Positions 8,210 through 15,986 of a stretch of 64,000 nt of DNA are shown here, piece by piece (within the stretch, counting starts at the first letter, position 1; every line of letters begins with the position of its first letter). Both the position numbers and the translations under genes were made by a program. The stretch lies in NCBI RefSeq assembly GCF_015752155.1, contig NZ_JADOVI010000014.1:22179-86178 (forward strand). Reading direction: 5' to 3'. This DNA comes from Cryobacterium sp. MP_M3 (GTDB taxonomy: Bacteria; Actinomycetota; Actinomycetes; Actinomycetales; Microbacteriaceae). Below the pieces are notes generated by a model, which made no database searches, was not told the DNA's origin, and saw only the letters and a program-made list of their open reading frames with translations.

Positions 8210-9849
8210 GCGCCGCCATCATCGCGCAGTCCCTGGCCGCGCAGGCGGCCCTCGCCGTCAAACCGGTCGAGAACAACCCCGTCCTCAACATCTCGATCTT
8301 CCTGGCCTTCGTGGCGGTGACCCTGATCGTGGTCATCCGCGCCGGGCGCAACAACAAGACCGCGGCCGACTATTACACCGGCGGCCGCTCCTTCACCGGG
8401 CCGCAGAACGGCTTCGCGATCGCCGGCGACTACCTCTCCGCCGCCTCGTTCCTCGGCATCGTCGGGGCGATCGCGGTCAGCGGGTACGACGGGTTCCTCT
8501 ACTCGATCGGCTTCCTCGTCGCCTGGCTCGTCGCGCTGCTGCTGGTGGCCGAGCTGATGCGCAACACCGGCAAGTACACGATGGCGGATGTGCTCTCCTT
8601 CCGGCTGAAGCAGGGCCCGGTGCGGGTGGCCGCGGCCACGACCACCCTGGCCGTGTGCTTCTTCTACCTCCTCGCCCAGATGGCCGGAGCCGGCGGGCTC
8701 GTCTCGCTGCTCCTCGGCATCAACGACAAGCTCGGGCAGTCCATCGTCGTCACCGTCGTCGGCGGCCTGATGATCCTCTACGTGCTGATCGGCGGGATGA
8801 AGGGCACCACCTGGGTGCAGATCATCAAGGCGTTCCTGCTCATCATCGGCGCCTTCGCGATGACGATCTGGGTGCTCGCCATCAACGGCTTCAACTTCTC
8901 GGCGCTGCTCGACACGGCCGTCGCCGCCTCCACGAGCACGCCCGGCTCGGCCATCCTGGTCCCCGGGCTGAAGTACGGCACCAACCCGCTGGACTTCATC
9001 TCCCTGGCCATCGCCCTCGTGCTCGGCACGGCGGGACTGCCGCACGTGCTGATGCGCTTCTACACGGTCCCGACCGCCAAGGAGGCCCGTCGCTCCGTGG
9101 TCTGGGCGATCTGGCTGATCGGCGCGTTCTACCTGTTCACCCTGGTGCTCGGGTTCGGCGCGGCCGCGCTCGTCGGAGCCGACACCATCCTCGCCGCCCC
9201 CGGCGGAGTGAACTCGGCGGCGCCGCTGCTCTCGCTCGCGCTCGGCGGGCCGATCCTTCTCGGCTTCATCTCGGCGATCGCGTTCGCGACGATCCTGGCC
9301 GTCGTGGCCGGGATCACGATCACGGCCGCCACCTCGTTCGCGCATGACATCTACATGAGCGTGATCCGGAAGGGCAAGGGAGACCCCGACAGCGAGGTCA
9401 AGGTGGCCCGTCGCACGGTGGTCGTCATCGGCATCCTCGCGATCGCCGGCGGAATCGGCGTGCAGGGGCAGAACATCGCCTTCCTGGTCGCCCTCGCCTT
9501 CGCCGTCGCGGCGAGCGCGAACCTGCCGACCATCCTCTACTCGCTGTTCTGGCGCGGCTTCACCACCCGCGGAGCGGTCTGGAGCATGTACGGCGGCCTC
9601 GGCGCCACCGTGGTCCTGATCGTGTTCTCGCCGGTCTTCTCCGGCACGCCGACCTCGATGTTCGGCGACGCGGTGAACTTCGCCTGGTTCCCGCTGAGCA
9701 ACCCCGGCATCGTGTCGATCCCGCTCGGCTTCTTCCTCGGCTGGCTCGGGTCGGTCACGAGCAGCACGAAGGAAGACCCGCTCCTCGCCTCAGAGATGGC
9801 GGTGCGCTCGCTCACCGGCCACGGCGCCGAGAAGGCGGTCGAGCACTAA
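8206..9849 (+). CDS. Sodium:solute symporter (ActP/MctC-like monocarboxylate uptake)
   Basis: A 547-aa protein with about 13 hydrophobic helices. AADYYTGGRSFTGPQNGFAI near residue 58 is the SSS-family N-terminal signature and GTAGLPHVLMRFYTVP in the middle is typical of the ActP/MctC branch. Characterised relatives import acetate, propionate and pyruvate. Position after prpE and the DUF485 gene, with an ATGA overlap, supports uptake of the propionate that PrpE activates. A hairpin 22 nt after the stop probably ends the transcript. Confidence 0.92.
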   Translation: MSAAIIAQSLAAQAALAVKPVENNPVLNISIFLAFVAVTLIVVIRAGRNNKTAADYYTGGRSFTGPQNGFAIAGDYLSAASFLGIVGAIAVSGYDGFLYSIGFLVAWLVALLLVAELMRNTGKYTMADVLSFRLKQGPVRVAAATTTLAVCFFYLLAQMAGAGGLVSLLLGINDKLGQSIVVTVVGGLMILYVLIGGMKGTTWVQIIKAFLLIIGAFAMTIWVLAINGFNFSALLDTAVAASTSTPGSAILVPGLKYGTNPLDFISLAIALVLGTAGLPHVLMRFYTVPTAKEARRSVVWAIWLIGAFYLFTLVLGFGAAALVGADTILAAPGGVNSAAPLLSLALGGPILLGFISAIAFATILAVVAGITITAATSFAHDIYMSVIRKGKGDPDSEVKVARRTVVVIGILAIAGGIGVQGQNIAFLVALAFAVAASANLPTILYSLFWRGFTTRGAVWSMYGGLGATVVLIVFSPVFSGTPTSMFGDAVNFAWFPLSNPGIVSIPLGFFLGWLGSVTSSTKEDPLLASEMAVRSLTGHGAEKAVEH

Positions 9850-9870
9850 CCGCTCCGCCCGTCTCACACC

Positions 9871-9911
9871 ACTACTCCCCCTCGGCTGGCCCCCAGTCGA
9901 GGGGGAGTAGT
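9871..9911. terminator. 14-bp perfect stem-loop terminator after the symporter gene
   Basis: ACTACTCCCCCTCG (9871-9884) pairs perfectly with 9898-9911 around a 13-nt loop. There is no long U-tract, as is common for actinobacterial terminators. It separates the prpE-symporter transcript from the dehydrogenase gene. Confidence 0.8.
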
Positions 9912-9982
9912 GTCATCCCCGGGTTAGAGGGCCAGGTCATTCGCCTGCGCCGAGCCCACGATGAACACTGGAGATGATCCCC

Positions 9983-11038
9983 ATGAAAGCTGCGCGCTTC
10001 TACGGCCGGAAAGACGTCCGAATCGAGAACATCGAGGAACCGTCGACCCGCAGCGGAACGGTGAAGATCGCCGTCGCCTGGTGCGGCATCTGCGGGACCG
10101 ACCTGCACGAGTACCTCGAAGGCCCGATCTTCATCTCCGCCCCGGGCCACCCGCATCCGCTCTCGCACGAAACCCTCCCGGTCACCATGGGCCACGAGTT
10201 CTCCGGCACCATCGAAGAGGTCGGCGAGGGTGTCACGGGACTCGCCGTCGGCGACAACGTCGTCGTGGAGCCCTATTTCGTCTGCGGCGAGTGCCCGCCC
10301 TGCAAGGCCGGCAACTACCACCTGTGCGAGAAGATGGGCTTCATCGGCCTCGCCGGCGGCGGTGGTGGCCTGAGCGAGAAGATCGTCGTCGACCAGCGCT
10401 GGGTGCACGCGATCGGTGACATCCCCCTGGACGAGGCCGCCCTGATCGAGCCTCTCTCGGTCGCCCACCACGCCGTGATCCGCAGCGGCGCGAAGGCCGG
10501 AGACGTCGCCATCGTCGGTGGCGCCGGGCCCATCGGACTGCTGACGGCCGCCATCCTCAAGGGCATCGGCGTGACCACGATCATCTCCGAGCTCAGCGCC
10601 GCCCGCAAGGCGAAGGCGCTCTCGAGCGGCGTCGCCGACTACGTGATCGACCCGACCGTCGAGGACCTCGAGGCTCGCGTGCTGGAGATCACCGGTGGCA
10701 TCGGCACTGATGTGGCGTTCGAGTGTGCGGGCGTCAACGCCGTGCTCGACGCCATGCTCGACGCCCTGCGCCCGGCCGGGGTGCTCGTCAACGTCTCGAT
10801 CTGGGGCCGTCCCGCCACCGTGGACATGCAGAAAATCGTCCTGAAGGAGATCGACCTGCGTGGAACCATCGCCTATGTGCGCGACCACGAGGAGACCGTC
10901 GCCCTGGTGCAGTCGGGCACGATCGACCTGAAGCCGTTCATCACGGGCCGGATCGCGCTGGACGACCTGATTTCGCAGGGCTTCGACACGCTGATCAACC
11001 ACAACGACACCGCAGTGAAGATCATCGTCCACCCGTAG
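9983..11038 (+). CDS. Zinc-dependent alcohol dehydrogenase, (R,R)-butanediol dehydrogenase type
   Basis: A 351-aa medium-chain dehydrogenase. The catalytic zinc site is seen in WCGICGTDLHEY and GHEFSG. A structural zinc site with four cysteines lies in CGECPPCKAGNYHLC, and a Rossmann GGAGPIG lies near residue 175. The FISAPGHPHPLSHETLPVTMG insert is characteristic of 2,3-butanediol dehydrogenases, which interconvert diacetyl/acetoin and butanediol with NAD(H). ATG 9983 is preferred because GGAG lies 9 nt upstream; the in-frame ATG at 9974 touches that GGAG. The stop lies inside a 14-bp tandem repeat. Confidence 0.88.
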   Translation: MKAARFYGRKDVRIENIEEPSTRSGTVKIAVAWCGICGTDLHEYLEGPIFISAPGHPHPLSHETLPVTMGHEFSGTIEEVGEGVTGLAVGDNVVVEPYFVCGECPPCKAGNYHLCEKMGFIGLAGGGGGLSEKIVVDQRWVHAIGDIPLDEAALIEPLSVAHHAVIRSGAKAGDVAIVGGAGPIGLLTAAILKGIGVTTIISELSAARKAKALSSGVADYVIDPTVEDLEARVLEITGGIGTDVAFECAGVNAVLDAMLDALRPAGVLVNVSIWGRPATVDMQKIVLKEIDLRGTIAYVRDHEETVALVQSGTIDLKPFITGRIALDDLISQGFDTLINHNDTAVKIIVHP

Positions 11039-11067
11039 TCGTCCACCCGCAGTCGTCCACCCGCGGC
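11026..11067. repeat. 14-bp tandem repeat (x3) across the dehydrogenase stop codon
   Basis: Three adjacent 14-mers start at 11026, 11040 and 11054, all beginning CGTCCACCCG and differing only in the last four bases. The first copy encodes the C-terminal VHP and carries the TAG stop; later copies have CAG or CGG at that place. A 14-bp period is not a multiple of three, so expansion was possible only after the stop. Confidence 0.85.
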
Positions 11068-11086
11068 CGGCCACCTGCCGGAGGAC

Positions 11087-11866
11087 TCAGTCCTTCGGCA
11101 GGAGCGGCCCCCGAGCGACCCGGGTCGGCGCGGCCTGGGCGACCGGCTTGATCGTGATCAGGTCCAGGTTCACGTGGGCCGGGCGTTCGACGCTCGACAC
11201 GATCGTCTCCGCGATGTCCTCCGCGACGAGCGGATTCGGAACCCCGGCATACGCCGCGGCCGCCTTCTCCTCATCGCCGCCGAATCGCACCAGGCCGAAT
11301 TCGTCGGTCTTGACCATCCCGGGGGCCACTTCGATCACCCGGATCGGTTCGCCGTTGAGTTCGAGTCGCAGCACCTCCATCAGCGCGTGCGCGGCGAACT
11401 TCGCCGCGTTGTAGCCGCCCCCGCCGAGGTAGGCGACGTGCCCGGCGATCGAGGTGACGGTGACGATGTCGGCCGAACCGGCATCCGCGCGGATCGCGTC
11501 CCGGAGCAGCGGCAGCAGCGCGCTCGTGACCCTTTTGACCGCGAGCACGTTGATCTCGAACATCCAGGCCCAGTCGTCGATCGACGAGTTCTCGACGCTG
11601 TCCAGCCCGAGCGCGCCGCCCGCGTTGTTGACGAGCGCGTGCACCGGCCCGGATACCGCGAGGTAGTCACGCAGGGCGTCGACGTCCGCCTGGCTCGTCA
11701 GGTCGGCCGTGAACACCGCCGCCCCGGTCTCCGCGGCGAGCGCGGCCAGGCGGTCGGCCCGGCGGGCGACACCGACGACGTCCCATCCTCGTTCACGGAA
11801 CAGGCGCACCGTGGCGGCCCCGATTCCCGAGCTGGCACCGGTCACGACAACTCTTCTTGTACCCAT
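11087..11866 (-). CDS. Short-chain dehydrogenase/reductase (SDR)
   Basis: A 259-aa classical SDR. VVVTGASSGIG (residues 6-16) is the cofactor glycine motif, NNAGG near 93 the structural motif, and S...YNAAKFA near 160-167 the catalytic Ser-Tyr-Lys set. It resembles NADP-dependent serine/3-hydroxy acid dehydrogenase (YdfG-like) enzymes, but the substrate is not determined. ATG 11866 was chosen because the glycine motif follows directly. An ATG at 11905 would overlap the divergent acyltransferase gene. Confidence 0.85.
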   Translation of the reverse strand: MGTRRVVVTGASSGIGAATVRLFRERGWDVVGVARRADRLAALAAETGAAVFTADLTSQADVDALRDYLAVSGPVHALVNNAGGALGLDSVENSSIDDWAWMFEINVLAVKRVTSALLPLLRDAIRADAGSADIVTVTSIAGHVAYLGGGGYNAAKFAAHALMEVLRLELNGEPIRVIEVAPGMVKTDEFGLVRFGGDEEKAAAAYAGVPNPLVAEDIAETIVSSVERPAHVNLDLITIKPVAQAAPTRVARGPLLPKD

Positions 11867-11871
11867 TGCTC

Positions 11872-11878
11872 CATTCTG
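11872..11878. promoter_or_regulatory. Shared, overlapping -10 candidate for the divergent SDR and acyltransferase genes
   Basis: The heptamer CATTCTG reads CATTCT on the plus strand and CAGAAT on the minus strand. Minus-strand CAGAAT ends 6 nt before the SDR ATG. Plus-strand CATTCT ends 18 nt before the acyltransferase ATG at 11896. The two start codons are only 29 nt apart, so both promoters must overlap here or lie within the opposite gene. Confidence 0.4.
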
Positions 11879-11895
11879 CTGGGAGAATGGCTCTG

Positions 11896-13011
11896 ATGAG
11901 TGCACGAGTCGCCGGCAGGCCCCATGTCAAGAAGCGGCGGGTTCCCCTCTGGGACAACGCTCGCTGGATCGCCATCACGCTCATGGTGATGGGGCACGCG
12001 ATCCTCAAGCTCATCCACGGGTCGGATGTCGCCTACGAGGCCTACCTGTTCATCTACGCCTTCCACGTGCCGCTCTTCGTCGCCGTCAGCGGGTACTTCG
12101 CCCGCTCGGGCCCCCCGGGCACGCGGCAGCTGCACCGCCTGATCACCGACGTGGTCTTCCCGTACGTCGTGTTCGAGACGATCTGGACTCTCGTGCGGTG
12201 GCTGCTCGGCGGGGAGTTCAACCTGGACTACTCCAGCGCCTCCTGGACGCTGTGGTTCCTGATCGCCCTGCTGGTCTGGCGCCTGATGCTGCCGTTCATG
12301 GTGTTGCTGCGCTATCCGCTGCTGGTCAGCATCCTGATCTCGATCGGTGCCGGCTACATCACCTCGATCGACGGCACCTTCGCCCTCTCCCGGACCCTGG
12401 GCCTGCTGCCCTTCTTCGTGTTCGGCTGGAAACTGCGCCAGTGGAAGCTCACCGCCCGCTGGCTCGAGCTCGGCGTCGGCGAGGTGTGGCGCTGGCGGGT
12501 CGGCGCCCTGACCCTGTTCTCCGCGCTGCTGGGCGTGATCGCCCTCAACATCGACGCCCTCCGCACCCTGCAGATCCGCCAGTTCCTGCTCTACAGCGAG
12601 GCGTACCCGACGTTCGGCTACGACCAGCTCTGGGCCGGCGGCATCCGCCTGGGGCTGATGCTCCTCGCCTTCGCCCTGATCATGGCGTTCCTCCTGCTCG
12701 TGCCGCGCCGCACCACGTGGTTCACCGCGCTGGGGTCGGCGACGATGTACATCTACCTGCTGCACAGCTTCCTGCTCTTCCCGCTGCGCGAATCGGGGGT
12801 TCTCGGCGGCGCGCAGCCGGCCTGGGTGCTGCCGGCGCTGCTGCTGCTCAGCGTGGGGATCAGCGTGCTGCTGTCCCTCCCGATCGTCAAGCGGCTGTTC
12901 CGGCCGATCATCGAGCCGCGGGCACGCTGGCTGTTCCGCAAGCACGAGTCAACGCACACCGGAACGATCGTGCTGCCGCCGATGGATCCGCCGCCCGCCG
13001 AACAGTCCTGA
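11896..13011 (+). CDS. Acyltransferase 3 family membrane protein
   Basis: A 371-aa integral membrane protein with about ten hydrophobic segments. DNARWIAITLMVMGHAI at the first helix and FIYAFHVPLFVAVSGYFARS near residue 55 are hallmarks of the acyltransferase-3 (OafA/NodX-like) family, which O-acylates sugars or other envelope molecules. The acceptor is unknown and no polysaccharide genes are next to it. ATG 11896 has GGGAG 10 nt upstream; an in-frame ATG at 11887 is too close to that site. Confidence 0.85.
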   Translation: MSARVAGRPHVKKRRVPLWDNARWIAITLMVMGHAILKLIHGSDVAYEAYLFIYAFHVPLFVAVSGYFARSGPPGTRQLHRLITDVVFPYVVFETIWTLVRWLLGGEFNLDYSSASWTLWFLIALLVWRLMLPFMVLLRYPLLVSILISIGAGYITSIDGTFALSRTLGLLPFFVFGWKLRQWKLTARWLELGVGEVWRWRVGALTLFSALLGVIALNIDALRTLQIRQFLLYSEAYPTFGYDQLWAGGIRLGLMLLAFALIMAFLLLVPRRTTWFTALGSATMYIYLLHSFLLFPLRESGVLGGAQPAWVLPALLLLSVGISVLLSLPIVKRLFRPIIEPRARWLFRKHESTHTGTIVLPPMDPPPAEQS

Positions 13012-13064
13012 TCCGGCCGGTTCGATGGGGGCACCCCGCGTGTGACGCCGTGTTTCACGGGTCG

Positions 13065-13094
13065 TTGCCACCCCTCCGGACGGATGCCTAAACT
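13065..13094 (+). promoter_or_regulatory. Candidate metY promoter
   Basis: TTGCCA (13065-13070) and TAAACT (13089-13094) are separated by 18 bp and lie 58 nt before the metY ATG. This is the best two-box sigma-70-type promoter I saw in the window. No SAM riboswitch fold was recognised in the leader. Confidence 0.5.
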
Positions 13095-13151
13095 CGCACC
13101 CAGAGCGATGGACGGTCCACGCTCGTCGAGGATTATCAGGGAGACCACCTC

Positions 13152-14483
13152 ATGAGCGACAACGCACAAGCCTGGAAGTTCGAAACCAAGCAGGTTCACT
13201 CCGGCGCCCAGCCCGACCCCACCACGAACGCCCGCAACACCCCGATCTACCAGACCACGTCCTACGTGTTCAACAACGCGCAGCACGCTCAGAACCTGTT
13301 CGCGCTGGCCGAATTCGGCAACATCTACACCCGCATCATGAACCCGACCCAGGCCGTCGTCGAGGAGCGCGTCGCCGCCCTCGAAGGTGGAACCGCTGCC
13401 CTGCTGCTCGCCTCCGGCCAGGCCGCGTCGACCTTCGCCGTGCTGAACATCGCCCAGGCCGGCGACCACATCGTGTCGTCCAGCTCGATCTACGGCGGCA
13501 CCTACAACCTGTTCAAGTACACGCTCGCCAAGCTCGGCATCGAGACCACGTTCGTCGAGAACCAGGACGACGCGGCCGAGTGGGCCCGCGCCGTGCGCCC
13601 GAACACCAAGCTCTTCTTCGCGGAGACCATCGGCAACCCGAAGATCAACGTGCTCGACATCTCCCTCGTCGCCGGCGTCGCCCACGAGGCAGGTGTTCCG
13701 CTGATCGTCGACAACACGATCGCCACCCCCTACCTGATCCGCCCGTTCGAGCACGGCGCCGACATCGTCATCCACTCGGCCACCAAGTTCCTCGGCGGCC
13801 ACGGCGCGGTCATCGGCGGCGTCATCGTCGACGGCGGCAGCTTCGAATGGTCGAAGAACGTCGCGAAGTTCCCCGGCCTGACCGAGCCCGACCCGTCCTA
13901 CCACGGGGTCAGCTACACCGGCGCCGTCGGCGACCCCATCGCCTACATCATCAAGGCCCGGGTGCAGCTGCTCCGCGACCTGGGTGCCGCGATCGCCCCG
14001 GCGAGCGCCTGGCAGCTCATCCAGGGCATCGAAACCCTGAGCCTGCGGATCGAACGCCACGTGCAGAACGCCCAGGAGATCGCCGAGTGGCTTGAGAACC
14101 ACCCGGACATCGCCTCGGTCAACTACGCCGGCCTGCCGACGAGCCCCTGGTACGCCGCCGCCAACAAGTACGCCCCCCGGGGCGTCGGCGCGGTGCTCTC
14201 GTTCGAGCTCAAGGGCGGGGTGGATGCCGGCCGCGCCCTGGTCGACAACCTCGAGCTGTTCAGCCACCTGGCCAACATCGGCGACGTGCGCTCGCTCGTG
14301 ATCCACCCGGCCTCGACCACCCATGCGCAGCTCACCCCCGAGCAGCAGCTCACGGCCGGCGTCACGCCCGGCCTCGTGCGCCTCTCCGTCGGCATCGAGA
14401 ACATCGCCGACCTCAAGGCCGACCTCGAGCTCGGCCTGGCCGCGGCACGCGCCGTCGTGGTGGCATCCCGCGCCAACGCCTAG
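13152..14483 (+). CDS. metY: O-acetylhomoserine sulfhydrylase (bifunctional MetY type)
   Basis: A 443-aa PLP enzyme of the Cys/Met metabolism family. [10 protein letters not shown] near residue 208 contains the PLP-binding lysine. The long form, of more than 420 residues and opening [11 protein letters not shown], is typical of O-acetylhomoserine aminocarboxypropyltransferases rather than of MetB (about 380 aa). It makes homocysteine (or methionine) from O-acetylhomoserine and sulfide (or methanethiol). metX lies 194 nt downstream on the same strand and supplies the substrate. Confidence 0.94.
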   Translation: MSDNAQAWKFETKQVHSGAQPDPTTNARNTPIYQTTSYVFNNAQHAQNLFALAEFGNIYTRIMNPTQAVVEERVAALEGGTAALLLASGQAASTFAVLNIAQAGDHIVSSSSIYGGTYNLFKYTLAKLGIETTFVENQDDAAEWARAVRPNTKLFFAETIGNPKINVLDISLVAGVAHEAGVPLIVDNTIATPYLIRPFEHGADIVIHSATKFLGGHGAVIGGVIVDGGSFEWSKNVAKFPGLTEPDPSYHGVSYTGAVGDPIAYIIKARVQLLRDLGAAIAPASAWQLIQGIETLSLRIERHVQNAQEIAEWLENHPDIASVNYAGLPTSPWYAAANKYAPRGVGAVLSFELKGGVDAGRALVDNLELFSHLANIGDVRSLVIHPASTTHAQLTPEQQLTAGVTPGLVRLSVGIENIADLKADLELGLAAARAVVVASRANA

Positions 14484-14492
14484 CCCCTGGGT

Positions 14493-14577
14493 GTCGAATT
14501 CGACGGAGATTTTCCGTGATCCGAGGCTGAAACGCAGTTTTCCGGGTCACTTCGTCAAAATCTCCGTCGAATTCGAC
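14493..14577. repeat. 21-bp perfect inverted repeat between metY and metX
   Basis: The 21-nt left arm at 14493-14513 is the exact reverse complement of 14557-14577. Each arm contains the self-complementary 12-mer GTCGAATTCGAC followed by GGAGATTTT. The 43-nt interior can fold further: GTGATCCG at 14516-14523 pairs with CGGGTCAC at 14543-14550 with one G-U pair. This gives an approximately 85-nt hairpin. There is no T-tract on the plus strand. It could be a REP/MITE-like element, a terminator or an mRNA stabiliser between the two met genes. Confidence 0.9.
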
Positions 14578-14663
14578 GAGGCTCGGGCCAAGAAAGGTGT
14601 GGGACGCAGGATGCTGCGCGCGAGTTCGCGCGTAACAATCAGACGGAGGCCCTCGAGGTTCGC

Positions 14664-14669
14664 CAGAAT
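14664..14669 (+). promoter_or_regulatory. Candidate -10 (CAGAAT) for a leaderless metX mRNA
   Basis: CAGAAT ends 8 nt before the metX ATG and no clear Shine-Dalgarno precedes it, consistent with a start site at the initiation codon. The hexamer is a weak match and no -35 box is evident. Confidence 0.3.
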
Positions 14670-14677
14670 GGGGGCGT

Positions 14678-15880
14678 ATGGAATGGCAATTCTCGGCAGA
14701 CACGGTCCCGTCCAGCTTCGTCACTGAAGCCCAGGCGCGCTCGCTCCTCGGCAAGCCCCCGGCGACCGGCGCCTGGCGCGACGGCGACCCCGTCGGCTCC
14801 CGCCGCTTCCTCGACGTCGGCCCGCTCCGCTTCGAGGCCGGCGGCAGCCTGGGCGCCGTGCGCGTCGCCTACGAGACCTGGGGCGAACTCTCCCCTTCCG
14901 GTGACAACGCCGTGCTCGTGCTGCACGCCCTCACCGGCGACAGCCACCTGGTCGGCGCCGCCGGCGACGGCCACGTCACGGCAGGCTGGTGGGGCGGCAT
15001 CGTCGGCCCGGGGCTCGCCATCGACACCGACCGCTGGTTCGTGGTGGCGCCGAACATGCTCGGCGGCTGCCAGGGCAGCACCGGCCCCGCATCGCTGGCG
15101 CCCGACGGCAGCGAATGGGGCACCCGTTTCCCCTACCTCACCATCCGCGACCAGGTGGCCGCGCAGCGTGCCTTCAGCGACCGCCTGGGCATCGACAGCT
15201 GGGCCGCCGTCATCGGCGGTTCGATGGGCGGGATGCATGCCCTCGAGTGGGCGATCGAGGCCCCCGAGCGCGTGGCGCGCCTCGCCATCCTCGCCGCACC
15301 GCCGGTGACGACTGCCGACCAGATCGCCTTGAACTCGGTGCAGATCGAGGCGATCCGCTCCGACCCCCTGTTCCGGTCCGGGGACTACTACGACGCCGAC
15401 GACGGCGACGGTCCCACCCGCGGCCTGGCCCTCGCCCGCCGGATGGCCCTGCTCAACTACCGCAGCCCCGCCGAGCTCAACCTGAGGTTCGACCGCGGCT
15501 GGCAGAGCGAGATCAGCCCACTCGGCGCCGGCGGCCGGTTCGCGGTCGAGTCCTACCTCGACTTCCACGGCAACAAGTTCACCCGCCGGTTCGACGCCAA
15601 CAGCTACGTCACACTCGTGCAGGCGATGGACTCGCACGACGTCGGCCGCGGTCGCGGCGGTGTCCCGGCCGCCCTCAGCCGGGTGACGGCCCGCACCGTG
15701 GTGGTCGGAATCGACAGCGACCGGCTGTTCCCGGTGGAGGGCCAGCGGCGGATCGCCGAGCACCTTCGGCACAACATCGACGGCACCGACCCGGTCGTAC
15801 TCGAGTCGGGATACGGCCACGACGGGTTCCTGATCGAGACCGCGGCGATCGGCGCCCAGCTGGGCCGTCTCCTCGACTGA
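14678..15880 (+). CDS. metX: Homoserine O-acetyltransferase
   Basis: A 400-aa alpha/beta hydrolase-fold enzyme. VIGGSMGGMHALEW holds the nucleophilic serine elbow. An Asp in GIDSDRLFPV and the His in SGYGHDGFLIE complete the catalytic triad. These motifs and the N-terminal YETWGELSPSGDNAVLVLHA segment are typical of MetX. It transfers acetyl from acetyl-CoA to homoserine to feed MetY. Length is usual. Whether it shares a transcript with metY is unclear because of the large hairpin between them. Confidence 0.94.
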   Translation: MEWQFSADTVPSSFVTEAQARSLLGKPPATGAWRDGDPVGSRRFLDVGPLRFEAGGSLGAVRVAYETWGELSPSGDNAVLVLHALTGDSHLVGAAGDGHVTAGWWGGIVGPGLAIDTDRWFVVAPNMLGGCQGSTGPASLAPDGSEWGTRFPYLTIRDQVAAQRAFSDRLGIDSWAAVIGGSMGGMHALEWAIEAPERVARLAILAAPPVTTADQIALNSVQIEAIRSDPLFRSGDYYDADDGDGPTRGLALARRMALLNYRSPAELNLRFDRGWQSEISPLGAGGRFAVESYLDFHGNKFTRRFDANSYVTLVQAMDSHDVGRGRGGVPAALSRVTARTVVVGIDSDRLFPVEGQRRIAEHLRHNIDGTDPVVLESGYGHDGFLIETAAIGAQLGRLLD

Positions 15881-15892
15881 CCCTGACGGGGC

Positions 15893-15914
15893 CGTGACGG
15901 CGGCGTGACGGCGG
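15893..15914. repeat. 11-bp tandem repeat (x2) just after the metX stop
   Basis: CGTGACGGCGG occurs at 15893-15903 and 15904-15914, perfectly repeated. Together with a related CTGACGGGG just before, it places TGA triplets at 15884, 15895 and 15906, one in each reading frame. The repeats begin 12 nt after the metX stop. Confidence 0.8.
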
Positions 15915-15986
15915 CCGAGGGGTTGACAGCCGCAGCCTTCGGGGAAAGCCTGAAAATCGGGTGATTCCCCCGAGAGGATGGCTGCC

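Noticed and set aside
13012..13151. SAM riboswitch upstream of metY
   Set aside because: The leader lacks the conserved SAM-I, SAM-II or SAM-IV core sequences I know; only a promoter-like pair of boxes was seen. An Rfam covariance search would settle it.
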